5,061 bases of DNA from an uncultured Oscillospiraceae bacterium (GTDB lineage Bacteria; Bacillota; Clostridia; Oscillospirales; Ruminococcaceae): the NCBI GenBank assembly GCA_910579545.1, contig CAJTVI010000116.1:1-5061 (forward strand). The letters run 5' to 3'. Shown piece by piece: positions 1-4,679 of the stretch. Both the position numbers and the translations under genes were made by a program. The notes beneath the pieces are model-generated. The model was not told the DNA's origin. It made no database searches and saw only the letters and a program-made list of their open reading frames with translations. Every line of letters starts with the position of its first letter. Position 1 is the stretch's first letter.

Positions 1-55
1 CCGGTGCGTCTGGCCCGGCGGCCCCCGCCCTGCCCGGCGAAAGGGGGGATGCGCT

Positions 56-223
56 GTGAGGTGCCCGGTGTGCGGCATCGAGATGCGGGTGGCCGAGCGC
101 GCCGCCGAGGCCCGGGGCGGAGCCCGGTACACGGTGCTCAAATTTGCCTGCCGCAATCCCCACTGCGGCCAGCACGGCCGGGTGCTGGCCCAAAAGCGGC
201 TGGAGCAGCCCCCCAAGGCGTAG
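56..223 (+). CDS. Small zinc-ribbon protein, 55 aa, GTG start
   Basis: I read this short frame directly from the sequence. It begins MRCPVCGIEM and ends in TAG. Two cysteine pairs are visible: CPVC at residues 3-6, and Cys32 with Cys37 in the segment FACRNPHCGQHGR. This is the usual layout of a small treble-clef or zinc-ribbon fold that binds one zinc ion, so a structural zinc site is inferred. Small proteins of this kind occur in Firmicute genomes and prophages, mostly with unknown function. They may bind nucleic acid or a protein partner. The GTG start was chosen because a purine-rich Shine-Dalgarno (AAGGGGGGA, 41-49) lies 6 nt upstream and the first CxxC follows at once. The frame is open to the left edge with no ATG, so a longer protein beginning outside the window cannot be excluded. 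The next gene on this strand starts 114 nt downstream, behind its own likely promoter. Confidence 0.6.
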   Translation: MRCPVCGIEMRVAERAAEARGGARYTVLKFACRNPHCGQHGRVLAQKRLEQPPKA

Positions 224-250
224 CCTGGCGCCCCGACTGCCTTATGCCGG

Positions 251-279
251 TTGCCCTCATGGCCGGGCCGTAGTAGAAT
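251..279 (+). promoter_or_regulatory. Candidate sigma-A promoter for the 145-aa gene
   Basis: A TTGCCC hexamer (251-256; 4 of 6 matches to TTGACA) is separated by exactly 17 nt from TAGAAT (274-279; 5 of 6 matches to TATAAT). Transcription would begin near 286, about 50 nt before the ATG at 338. Assigned from consensus match and position only. Confidence 0.45.
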
Positions 280-337
280 GGAAAAAAAGCGCGCCGTGCC
301 ATTGCGCGGCCGGCGCGAAAGGAATGGGGGAAAACGG

Positions 338-775
338 ATGAATGCGATACAAACCGCGGACGAGCTCAACGCGCTGGCGGAGCAGTACCATTATTGGGAT
401 GCCCCGGTGCTGGGGATCCTTGGCGATGCGTTCCTCAGCGAGCTGGCCCTTTTTTACGAGTGCGATGGCGGGCAGGTGGTGCGGTATCGCTTTGAGGAGT
501 GCTATACGCTCTCTTTTTCCCACGTCAAAGAGGAGATCGAACGCGCGGGCAAAAAACGCTGGAAGCCAGGGAACTATACCCATGCGCAGATCGATTACTT
601 TATGCAGGACGTCTCGTTTTCCCTGCAAAAAGAGGGGGAGAACCTTTTGTACGAGTGCAGGATCGGCCTCTCGATCGCGGCATTGAAGGTCTTGTGCGGG
701 CAGGTGGAGATCGCGCGGCTGAAGCTGGAGGAGCTTTCCCCCCGCGAGCGCGCCGCCCTTGTGCAAAAAAGCTAA
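338..775 (+). CDS. Uncharacterised 145-aa soluble protein
   Basis: I do not recognise the family. The protein starts MNAIQTADEL and ends LVQKS. It has no signal peptide, membrane segment or metal-binding motif. The middle is rich in aromatic and alternating hydrophobic residues (about 34-62 and 80-120), suggesting beta-strands. A charged C-terminal helix follows (about 122-140). Cysteines at 41, 55, 107 and 120 are scattered and form no zinc motif. Small acidic beta-rich proteins of this shape include orphan immunity-type proteins, but that is only an impression of fold class. The ATG at 338 was chosen because a GGGGG stretch (326-330) lies 7 nt upstream. The frame is open to in-frame ATGs at 251 and 278, but these overlap the likely promoter and lack a ribosome binding site. 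The gene is followed by a strong terminator, so it looks like a single-gene unit. It is convergent with the CNNM/CorC gene. Confidence 0.75.
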   Translation: MNAIQTADELNALAEQYHYWDAPVLGILGDAFLSELALFYECDGGQVVRYRFEECYTLSFSHVKEEIERAGKKRWKPGNYTHAQIDYFMQDVSFSLQKEGENLLYECRIGLSIAALKVLCGQVEIARLKLEELSPRERAALVQKS

Positions 776-828
776 TGGCTCCGTCGCACGTGGGCGCATG
801 GGAGCAGGACGAAGAGCCCGGCCGCGTC

Positions 829-870
829 AAAAAAGCCGTGCCCCTAAAAACTCCAGGGGCACGGTTTTTT
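829..870. terminator. Bidirectional rho-independent terminator
   Basis: CCGTGCCCC (836-844) pairs perfectly with GGGGCACGG (856-864) around an 11-nt loop. Six A residues (829-834) precede it and six T residues (865-870) follow it, so both strands give a stem followed by a U-tract. It lies between two convergent genes and can end both the 145-aa gene (stop at 775, + strand) and the CNNM/CorC gene (stop at 925, - strand). Confidence 0.93.
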
Positions 871-924
871 GTGTGTGTATTGGTGCAAAAGGGGGGCGCA
901 GGGCTTTGCGCTGCCCGGCCGGCC

Positions 925-2190
925 TTACTCCTCCTCCTGTTCGGCGGGCAGAACGTGCACCAGCAGGCTCACGATCCGCTTGTCCTCCACCGCCTGCACC
1001 GTCACGTGCAGCCGGTCGGCCTCAAAGCTCTCGCCCGGGGCGGGGATGTGCTCCAGGCACTCCAGCGCCCAGCCCCCCGCCGAGGAAAAATCCCCCTCCA
1101 GCTCGGGCCGGGGCAGGTCCAGCGTGTCAAAGAGGTCGTCGATGTTGATGTCCGCGTCCACCCGGTAAAGCCCCTCGCCGATCTTGAGCACCGGGGTCTC
1201 CACCTGGTCGGTCTCGTCAAAGATCTCGCCCACCAGCTCCTCTAAGATGTCCTCCATGGTCACAAGGCCCAGGGTGCCGCCGTAGTCGTCGGTCACAATG
1301 GCCATCTGCTGGCTCGAGCGCCGGAACTCGGCCAGCAGCACGTTGATGTGCTTTTGCCGGTACACAAAGGGCAGCGCGCGGCAGAGCGGGCGCAGCTCGA
1401 TGGGCCGCCCGGCGGCCAGGCATTCGAGCAGGTCGCGGCTGTGCAGCATGCCAATGATGTGGTCGATGCTGCCCTCGTACACCGGGATGCGGCTGTGGTT
1501 GCTGGCAAGGCAGGTCGAGAGGATCTCCTCCTGGGGCGCGTCGGCGTTCAGGGCCACCATGTCCACCCGGGGCACTAAGATCTCCTGCACCGTGATATCG
1601 TCAAACTCGATGGCGCTCTGGATGATGTCGGTCTCCTGCTGGCTCAGCACCCCCTCCTCCTCCACCGTGTCGATGATGGTCTTGAGGTCATCCTCGGTCA
1701 CGCTGGGGCCGGCCGGGGCCTCCCTGCGCCGGAACGGCTTGCGCAGCTGGCTGAACAGCCAGACCAGCGGGCTCAGCAGCGCCCGCACAAAGCCCATGGG
1801 GGCGCTCACCGCAACGCTTACCTTTTCGGGGTTTTCCTTGGCAAAGCTCTTGGGCAGGATCTCGCCAAAGATCAGCACCAGCAGGGTCAGCAGGATGGTG
1901 GACACCAGCGGCCCGTTGACCGGGCCAAGCAGCGAGGTGGCCAGGATGGTGGCCAGCGAGGAGGCGGTGAGGTTTACGACGTTGTTGCCGATCAAAATGG
2001 CCGAGAGCATGCCGTCGTAATCGTCCAGCTGGCGCAGCACCCCGCGGGCCTTTTTGTCGCCGTTTTCGGCGCGGCTGCGCAGCCGCAGCCGGTTGACCGA
2101 CGAGAGCGCCGTTTCACTGGCCGAAAAAAAGGAGGACAGGCAGAGCAGAAGCACAAGCGCAAGGATCATACTAGGGCCAGGGTTATCCAA
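925..2190 (-). CDS. CNNM/CorC-HlyC family membrane protein with CBS pair
   Basis: This is a 421-residue protein with the full CNNM (DUF21) - CBS pair - CorC/HlyC architecture, the usual length for the family. Members often carry a 'hemolysin' label. Characterised ones act in Mg2+ (or Na+/Mg2+) export or resistance at the cytoplasmic membrane, so an ion-transport role is inferred. Membrane segments lie at about 8-25, 60-88, 94-113 and 128-148. Family motifs include SASETALSS (23-31), IGNN (67-70) and FGEILPKS (108-115). The CBS pair spans about 204-325, with HSRIPVYEG (232-240) and VTDDYGGTLGLVTMEDILEE (299-318). A CorC/HlyC domain covers about 332-415 and the tail is acidic (EQEEE). The TTG at 2190 was chosen because family members commonly begin with a short MD-type leader before the first helix. 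An AGAAAGG sequence lies about 12 nt upstream, which is rather far. The alternative ATG at 2169, seven codons in, has no clear Shine-Dalgarno. Confidence 0.95.
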   Translation of the reverse strand: MDNPGPSMILALVLLLCLSSFFSASETALSSVNRLRLRSRAENGDKKARGVLRQLDDYDGMLSAILIGNNVVNLTASSLATILATSLLGPVNGPLVSTILLTLLVLIFGEILPKSFAKENPEKVSVAVSAPMGFVRALLSPLVWLFSQLRKPFRRREAPAGPSVTEDDLKTIIDTVEEEGVLSQQETDIIQSAIEFDDITVQEILVPRVDMVALNADAPQEEILSTCLASNHSRIPVYEGSIDHIIGMLHSRDLLECLAAGRPIELRPLCRALPFVYRQKHINVLLAEFRRSSQQMAIVTDDYGGTLGLVTMEDILEELVGEIFDETDQVETPVLKIGEGLYRVDADINIDDLFDTLDLPRPELEGDFSSAGGWALECLEHIPAPGESFEADRLHVTVQAVEDKRIVSLLVHVLPAEQEEE

Positions 2191-2254
2191 AACCGATCAC
2201 ATACCTTTCTTTTTATCGAATGCGGCGGCCCGCGGCCGCCGGCGCGCCCTTTTC

Positions 2255-2434
2255 TCAAGGGATGTTATAGGTATACCAAACTATGGCGCTAAATGCAAGG
2301 GCCAAATGGCCCGGGGAGTGACCAAACCGGGGAGGGATGTCCGGCGGCCGGGTGTGTGGGAGCAGTCTCTCAAGGCAACAGGACCCCTGCCCCGAAAGCC
2401 TTTCGAGACTCTCCCCCGCCCCCGGTCTTAGCAT
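2255..2434 (-). CDS. Possible 59-aa small protein (doubtful)
   Basis: A reading frame starts at ATG 2434 with an AAGGAG Shine-Dalgarno (2447-2442) at a 7-nt spacing, which is the only reason to consider it. The predicted protein begins MLRPGAGESLERL and ends with a hydrophobic stretch, LALAFSAIVWYTYNIP. It ends 64 nt before the CNNM/CorC start. Against it, the frame runs straight through the long hairpin, has no recognisable domain, and has no clear promoter upstream on this strand. It also overlaps the candidate promoter of the CNNM/CorC gene. It is more likely a chance frame in GC-rich intergenic DNA. Confidence 0.2.
   Translation of the reverse strand: MLRPGAGESLERLSGQGSCCLERLLPHTRPPDIPPRFGHSPGHLALAFSAIVWYTYNIP
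2264..2292 (-). promoter_or_regulatory. Weak candidate promoter for the CNNM/CorC gene
   Basis: On the - strand a TATAAC (2269-2264) matches the -10 consensus at 5 of 6 positions, in the only AT-rich patch upstream of the gene. The hexamer 17 nt further upstream (TTAGCG, 2292-2287) is a poor -35. The predicted leader is about 65 nt. It includes a perfect 7-bp inverted repeat, GGCGGCC/GGCCGCC (2224-2230 with 2234-2240). Confidence 0.25.
2346..2427. other. Long imperfect hairpin, candidate structured RNA
   Basis: Arms pair over most of 82 nt. The outer stem is 2346-2352 with 2421-2427 (7 pairs, one G-U). After an internal loop comes GGGAG (2358-2362) with CTCCC (2411-2415). A one-base bulge (C2363) is followed by AGTCTC (2364-2369) with GAGACT (2405-2410). 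After a 2x2 loop, AAGGC (2372-2376) pairs with GCCTT (2398-2402). The apical part carries a small CAGG/CCTG hairpin (2379-2382 with 2386-2389). No U-tract follows on either strand, so it does not look like an intrinsic terminator. It could be part of a small RNA, a regulatory leader for the CNNM/CorC gene, or a dispersed palindromic repeat. I cannot choose between these, and I cannot assign a strand. Confidence 0.5.
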
Positions 2435-2518
2435 CCTGAAACTCCTTGAAATGGACGCTTCTATGGCCCGCCGGCCCGCCAAAACAAACCCACCAAACCG
2501 GCAGGCAAAGGGAGGAAT

Positions 2519-2545
2519 GCGGATCAAATCCACCAGATTTGCCGC
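2519..2545. other. Short bulged hairpin
   Basis: GCGG (2519-2522) and CAAATC (2525-2530) pair with GATTTG (2536-2541) and CCGC (2542-2545). This gives 10 base pairs with a 2-nt bulge (AT, 2523-2524) and a 5-nt loop. No U-tract follows on either strand. It may be part of the same structured or repeated element as the larger hairpin 90 nt upstream. Function unknown. Confidence 0.4.
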
Positions 2546-2625
2546 CCGGGGGCCAATTTCTTTTGGGTAAGGGACAGAAAAAAGCCAAACTTGTGCATTT
2601 TGTACAGTAAAACCGGCCATATTTG

Positions 2626-2634
2626 TGCTATAAT
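2626..2634 (+). promoter_or_regulatory. Extended -10 promoter of the HPr-like gene
   Basis: TGCTATAAT is a perfect extended -10 element (TGn plus TATAAT at 2629-2634), in the most AT-rich part of the region. No good -35 lies 16-18 nt upstream (the 17-nt position reads AGTAAA), as is common for extended -10 promoters. Transcription would begin near 2641, giving a leader of about 167 nt before the ATG at 2808. Confidence 0.65.
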
Positions 2635-2664
2635 CACCAATACACCCGGCGGGGAAGGGAAACC

Positions 2665-2784
2665 TTGCCGGCCGGCGGGCGGAGGGCCTGCCGGCAAAGC
2701 CGGGCAAACACAGCGGGGTGGGTGCCGGATGGGAAAGCGGCGCCGCCCGCCGAACATGCGGGGACCGGGCAGCCTCGGCCCCGC
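2665..2784 (+). promoter_or_regulatory. Structured 5' leader of the HPr-like gene
   Basis: Two strong hairpins can form between the promoter and the ribosome binding site. The first pairs TTGCCGGC (2665-2672) perfectly with GCCGGCAA (2690-2697). The second pairs GCGGGG plus CCG (2758-2763, 2765-2767) with CGG plus CCCCGC (2776-2778, 2779-2784) around a one-base bulge and an 8-nt loop. It stops 8 nt before the Shine-Dalgarno AGGAGG (2793-2798). Between them is a 10-bp palindrome, GCGGCGCCGC (2737-2746). I do not recognise a riboswitch class. Some of this pairing is expected from GC-rich sequence. Confidence 0.4.
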
Positions 2785-2807
2785 CCAAACAAAGGAGGCA
2801 GACAGCA

Positions 2808-3029
2808 ATGGTCAAACAGCTTACGGTTCAGAACTTTGGCGACGTGCGCCGCATTGTGGACGCGGCCGCCGGCTGCATCGACGACATCGGCGTGCACGAC
2901 GAGCGCGGCGCTATCGCGGACGCCAAGAGCATCCTTGGCCTGATGCGGCTGGACTATACCCACCCGGTCAAGCTGGTAAGCGAGAACGAGCGGGAGCTCA
3001 AGGCCGTCTGGCGCGCGCTGGCAAACTAA
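2808..3029 (+). CDS. HPr-like protein lacking the active-site histidine
   Basis: The 73-residue product matches the C-terminal two thirds of the HPr (PtsH) fold. DAKSILGLMRLDY (38-50) corresponds to the HPr segment around Ser46 (KSIMGVMSL), so Ser41 is the likely Ser46 equivalent. A beta-strand PVKLVSE (53-59) and a final helix (60-72) follow. The N-terminal strand leads into VQNFGDVRRIVDAA (7-20), where HPr would carry GIHARPA. The phosphorylatable histidine and its arginine motif are absent. It therefore cannot act as a standard PTS phosphocarrier. Family precedent is Crh of Bacillus, which has no active His15 but is phosphorylated on Ser46 and serves catabolite control. Whether this protein does so is inference. 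The ATG at 2808 has AGGAGG (2793-2798) 9 nt upstream; upstream extension of the frame enters the leader hairpins. It is transcribed toward ackA, tail to tail, with no PTS gene in view. Confidence 0.8.
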   Translation: MVKQLTVQNFGDVRRIVDAAAGCIDDIGVHDERGAIADAKSILGLMRLDYTHPVKLVSENERELKAVWRALAN

Positions 3030-3065
3030 GAACCTGTATTCGCAAGCCCGCACGGCCGTCTGAGC

Positions 3066-3118
3066 GGCAAAAATCAAAACAAGGCCCCGGCTGCCCATTT
3101 GCGGGCGGCCGGGGCCTT
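3066..3118 (-). terminator. ackA: Rho-independent terminator of ackA
   Basis: AAGGCCCCGGC (3081-3091) pairs perfectly with GCCGGGGCCTT (3108-3118), and an inner GCCC/GGGC pair (3093-3096 with 3103-3106) extends the stem. On the - strand the stem is followed by a T-rich run (TTGTTTTGATTTTT, 3082-3069, its first two bases within the stem). The start lies 16 nt after the ackA stop. On the + strand no U-tract follows, so it would end the HPr-like transcript less efficiently. Confidence 0.88.
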
Positions 3119-3133
3119 GCGCTGTGCACCTGT

Positions 3134-4336
3134 TTACGCCATCTTTTCCACCACGGCCTTGGTCTCGCGGGCGATCATCAGCTCCTCGTTGGTGCAGATC
3201 ACGAGGGTGCGCACCCGCGCGCCCCAGGCGGTGATATCGTCCACATCGTCGCCGCAGTGGCGGTTCTTCTCCGAGTCGATGCGGATGCCCAGGTAGTCCA
3301 TGTGGTGGCAGATCTTGGCGCGGGCGATCTCGTCATGCTCGCCGATGCCGCCGGTAAACACCAGGCAGTCCAGGCCGCCCATGGCGGCGATGTAGGCGCC
3401 CACCAGCTTTTTGATCTGGTAGTTCAGCATGTCGCTGGCCAGCTGGGCCCGCACGTTGCCCTCGGCCGCGGCCTTTTCCACGTCCCGCTTGTCGCTGGAT
3501 ACGCCGGAAACGCCCAGCAGGCCGCTCTTTTTGTTCAGGATCTCGTCCAGCTGGTGGCCGGTGATGCCAATGGTGTACTTGAGGAAGTTCACCGCGCTGG
3601 GGTCAATGTCGCCGCAGCGGGTGCCCATCATCAGGCCGGCCAGCGGGGTCAGGCCCATGCTGGTGTCCAGCACACGGCCCATGTCCACCGCCGCGATCGA
3701 GCTGCCGTTGCCCAAGTGGCAGGTGATGATCTTGAGCTCCTCCGGCCGGCGGCCCATAAACTCGGCCGCCCGCAGGCTTACGTACTTGTGGCTGGTGCCG
3801 TGGAAGCCGTACCGGCGCACGCCGTATTTTTCGTAGTACTCGTAGGGCAAAGCGTACATGTAGGCCTTGGGGGGCATGGTGCTGTGGAAGGCCGTGTCAA
3901 ACACCGCCACGTTGGGGGTGCCGGGAAATACGCTCTGGGCCGCGCGCAGGCCCAGCACGGTGGCGGGGTTGTGCAGCGGGGCCAGCGGGGTCAGGTCCTC
4001 GATGGTCTGGATGATCTCCTCGGTAGCAAGGCAGCTTTCGCGGATCTTCTCGCCGCCGTGCACCCCGCGGTGGCCAATGGCGTCGATCTCGCTCTTGTCG
4101 TTGATCACCTTGCCCGCGCCGCTGGTCATCATCTCCACCACCTTGTTAAAGGCCTCGGTGTGGGTGGGGAAGGGGCACTCCACCGTCTGCTTGTTGTTGC
4201 CGGCCTGGTGGGTGATGATGCCGCCGTTCATGCCAATGCGCTCGCACAGGCCCTTGCACAGTACCTTTTCGCCGTCCATATCGATTAGCTGGTACTTGAG
4301 CGACGAGGAACCGCAGTTGATTACCAGGATTTTCAT
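3134..4336 (-). CDS. ackA: Acetate kinase
   Basis: Acetate kinase interconverts acetyl phosphate plus ADP and acetate plus ATP, in the cytoplasm. It is the energy-yielding last step of acetate fermentation and can run backwards to activate acetate. The 400-residue length is typical. The first signature (residues 4-15, with NCGSSSLKY) and the second (GFHGTSHKYVS, 177-187) are intact. Catalytic and binding residues known from Methanosarcina AckA are present: Asn7, Ser10, Ser12, Arg90, His122, Asp147, His179, Arg240 and Glu384. The phosphate-binding segments HLGNG (207-211) and GGIGEH (329-334) are also present. The ATG at 4336 has AGGAGGGT (4352-4345) 8 nt upstream. It has its own promoter and terminator and so looks monocistronic. 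Phosphotransacetylase (pta), often its partner in an operon, is not next to it here. The upstream neighbour tmcAL is divergent. Confidence 0.99.
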   Translation of the reverse strand: MKILVINCGSSSLKYQLIDMDGEKVLCKGLCERIGMNGGIITHQAGNNKQTVECPFPTHTEAFNKVVEMMTSGAGKVINDKSEIDAIGHRGVHGGEKIRESCLATEEIIQTIEDLTPLAPLHNPATVLGLRAAQSVFPGTPNVAVFDTAFHSTMPPKAYMYALPYEYYEKYGVRRYGFHGTSHKYVSLRAAEFMGRRPEELKIITCHLGNGSSIAAVDMGRVLDTSMGLTPLAGLMMGTRCGDIDPSAVNFLKYTIGITGHQLDEILNKKSGLLGVSGVSSDKRDVEKAAAEGNVRAQLASDMLNYQIKKLVGAYIAAMGGLDCLVFTGGIGEHDEIARAKICHHMDYLGIRIDSEKNRHCGDDVDDITAWGARVRTLVICTNEELMIARETKAVVEKMA

Positions 4337-4360
4337 CGTTTTAGACCCTCCTGTGATTTT

Positions 4361-4383
4361 CCGGCCCGCAAAACGAGGGCCGG
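4361..4383 (-). promoter_or_regulatory. ackA: Hairpin in the ackA leader, just upstream of the RBS
   Basis: In the mRNA, CCGGCCC (4383-4377) pairs perfectly with GGGCCGG (4367-4361) around a 9-nt loop. The stem ends 8 nt before the Shine-Dalgarno (4352-4345), leaving the ribosome binding site free. It could protect the 5' end or hold a regulatory fold. No U-tract follows, so it is not an intrinsic terminator. Confidence 0.6.
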
Positions 4384-4403
4384 ATGTTCATTCTTGTAAA
4401 AAT

Positions 4404-4432
4404 ATTATATAATAGAGAAAATACCCTGTAAA
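4404..4432 (-). promoter_or_regulatory. ackA: Near-consensus sigma-A promoter of ackA
   Basis: On the - strand TTTACA (4432-4427; 5 of 6 matches) is followed after exactly 17 nt by a perfect TATAAT (4409-4404). Transcription should start near 4397, giving a leader of about 60 nt. The -10 lies in the palindrome ATTATATAAT (4404-4413), which also puts a TATAAT on the + strand (4408-4413). The + strand lacks a comparable -35 (TGTTCA at 4385-4390 matches 3 of 6), so ackA is the clear target. Confidence 0.88.
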
Positions 4433-4679
4433 GCGTGATGCGACTAAGTTTTTTGTTTAACAATTCCCAAAATGCGCAAAAGTGCAAAAACTGCAAGGAT
4501 GGTTGCAAAAAACATGCATGCTTTGGGGGCTGCCGCTCCTTGTGCGCTGGCGTTGCGGGCGGGGCGCTGCGGGCGGGATGCCGCCCCCCTTGCGCGATGG
4601 CGGGGGGTGCCCGGCCTGTCCGCGGCGCGGCCGGCGGGCAAAACAGGGGATCGATATGCAAACCAAAAGGGGGAAAACC
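4433..4679. other. Intergenic region between ackA promoter and tmcAL
   Basis: The part nearest ackA (4441-4515) is AT-rich. It holds an odd inverted repeat, TTGTT-T-AACAA (4453-4463), and TGCAAAA twice (4483-4489, 4504-4510). The part nearest tmcAL is very GC-rich and can fold locally, for example GGGCGG with CCGCCC (4571-4576 with 4581-4586). I see no convincing + strand promoter for tmcAL beyond the weak one overlapping the ackA -10. The - strand carries a 23-codon hydrophobic frame (4444-4515) without a ribosome binding site. Confidence 0.5.

Larger units (their letters stand above)
2191..2807. other. 617-bp intergenic region without a confident gene
   Basis: This stretch separates the start of the CNNM/CorC gene (- strand) from the start of the HPr-like gene (+ strand). 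It must hold both promoters, but it is much longer than they need. I see four things in it. There is a long hairpin at 2346-2427 and a smaller hairpin at 2519-2545. There is a tandem 8-mer (GGCCCGCC twice, 2465-2480). There is also a structured leader from about 2641 to 2807. I found no tRNA, and no conserved motif of tmRNA, RNase P, SRP RNA or a riboswitch class that I can recognise. Long reading frames cross it on both strands, but they run through the promoter and hairpins and have no domain I recognise. Confidence 0.6.

Noticed and set aside
257..799. 180-codon frame on the - strand opposite the 145-aa gene
   Set aside because: The + strand frame has a promoter, ribosome binding site and terminator; the opposite frame has none and crosses that promoter.
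2232..2248. Adjacent 8-bp palindromes GCGGCCGC and GGCGCGCC, resembling a cloning linker
   Set aside because: Flanking sequence is natural and continuous with the leader; such palindromes are expected in very GC-rich DNA.
2641..2807. Cobalamin riboswitch, suggested by GGTGCC and GGGAAA-like pieces in the leader
   Set aside because: The conserved core order and the downstream box are missing; the short matches are not enough.
2255..2815. 186-codon frame on the - strand filling the intergenic region
   Set aside because: It starts inside the HPr-like gene, crosses its promoter and both hairpins, and has no recognisable domain. Only its last 59 codons have a start worth mentioning.
2591..4288. 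565-codon open frame on the + strand covering most of ackA in antisense
   Set aside because: It is a mirror of the GC-rich codon use of ackA. It runs through the HPr-like leader and gene in the wrong frame and has no domain I recognise.
4453..4463. TTGTT-T-AACAA inverted repeat as a Rex-type redox operator
   Set aside because: Rex sites have TTGTTAA and TTAACAA arms separated by about 4 nt; here the arms are compressed to 11 bp, so the match fails.
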